DNA of 64,000 bases from positions 1-64,000 of the forward strand of contig CADAXQ010000004.1 of the NCBI GenBank assembly GCA_902791935.1, given 5' to 3'. Position 1 is the stretch's first letter. The number at the start of each line of letters is the position of its first letter. The notes under the pieces are model-generated. The model was given only the letters and a program-made list of their open reading frames with translations. It was not told the origin of the DNA and made no database searches. This document shows positions 63,764-64,000 of this stretch, in pieces. The position numbers and the translations under genes are program-made. Origin of the DNA: an uncultured Erysipelotrichaceae bacterium (GTDB lineage Bacteria; Bacillota_I; Bacilli_A; RFN20; CAG-826).

Positions 63764-64000
63764 ATGTCTGATCAAAAGATTTTAATCGAAACCAGTGCCC
63801 GTCACGTTCACGTGACCCAAGAGACGCTTGAGGTTCTCTTTGGCGAAGGCCATCAATTAGCCGTCCGGAAGATGCTTTCGCAACCCGGGCAATTTGCCTC
63901 GACCGATAAAGTCACCGTCATCGGCTATAACCGCAAAGATCCGAATGGCCCACGTCCTAGCGCGAATTTCTCGATTCTTGGACCGGTACGGGATCATAAC
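63764..64000 (+). CDS. pduL: Phosphate propanoyltransferase/phosphotransacylase PduL, 3' end outside window
   Basis: Transfers an acyl group between CoA and phosphate, feeding acetate or propionate kinase. The visible 79 residues MSDQKILIETSARHVHVTQETLEVLFGEGHQLAVRKMLSQPGQFAST...VTVIGYNRKDPNGPRPSANFSILGPVRDH match the PduL N-terminus, with the metal-binding H-V-H and the repeated beta-barrel opening. AAAGGAG at 63743-63749 fixes ATG 63764; TATAAT at 63726-63731 is the likely -10. No microcompartment gene is visible, so it may be the fermentative housekeeping version. Confidence 0.92.
   Translation, partial: MSDQKILIETSARHVHVTQETLEVLFGEGHQLAVRKMLSQPGQFASTDKVTVIGYNRKDPNGPRPSANFSILGPVRDHN

Overview
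The window reads as a chromosomal segment of a low-to-moderate G+C Bacillota, probably a gut or rumen member of the Bacilli/Erysipelotrichia. The evidence is strong Shine-Dalgarno sites, many lipoproteins with L-x-A-C or L-x-G-C lipoboxes, CCA-encoded tRNAs, Rrf2/TetR/AraC regulators, a cre-like catabolite site and a type II-A CRISPR system. No 16S gene is present, so the placement is an inference. TGA is a normal stop codon here.

Layout. 1-1.2 kb: 3' part of an IS256-type transposase in GC-rich codons. 1.3-5 kb: an AAA/DUF4143 ATPase and two paralogous lipoproteins. 5-8.3 kb: housekeeping genes (HAD phosphatase, ispD, S1 protein, pgi). 8.4-8.9 kb: five tRNAs (Val, Tyr, Gln, Lys, Leu). 9-15.6 kb: an accessory block with a lipoprotein, a TenpIN-like type III toxin-antitoxin locus (two tandem pseudoknot-capable RNA repeats, terminator, toxin), a 1027-aa metallophosphoesterase and an AAA/PD-(D/E)XK protein behind a striking array of seven 10-bp-phased GGTRAC motifs. 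15.8-17 kb: glyA. 17.1-26 kb: a complete type II-A CRISPR-Cas locus (divergent tracrRNA, a long 1491-aa Cas9, cas1, cas2, csn2, and an array with 33 forward repeats). Near the leader the array holds a perfect repeat in inverted orientation and a chimeric 25-bp mini-repeat that folds as a hairpin. 26-29.4 kb: two small genes, a structured RNA gene with its own promoter and terminator, a zinc-ribbon/coiled-coil gene, and an Rrf2-PNPOx-dioxygenase operon whose last gene is frameshifted by a 4-bp duplication.

29.4-54 kb is a carbohydrate-utilisation region that looks dedicated to rhamnose-containing polysaccharide such as rhamnogalacturonan (inference from two GH78-type proteins, rhaA, a YesL/DUF624 protein, a SASA esterase, a GH127-like protein, an ABC sugar importer and several surface lipoproteins). 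It consists of two minus-strand gene runs separated by a divergent AraC regulator with a cre-like palindrome in the intergenic region. 54.2-64 kb: oleate hydratase with a TetR regulator, an MFS transporter beside a glycosidase-like gene carrying an in-frame TAA, folA-thyA, tRNA-Leu, mgtE and the start of pduL.

The best candidates for a second look are the CRISPR inversion, the type III TA locus, the tracrRNA promoter lying over the cas9 translation start, the phased GGTRAC array, and the unannotated structured RNA near 27 kb. All calls are from reading the sequence; no database search or folding program was run.
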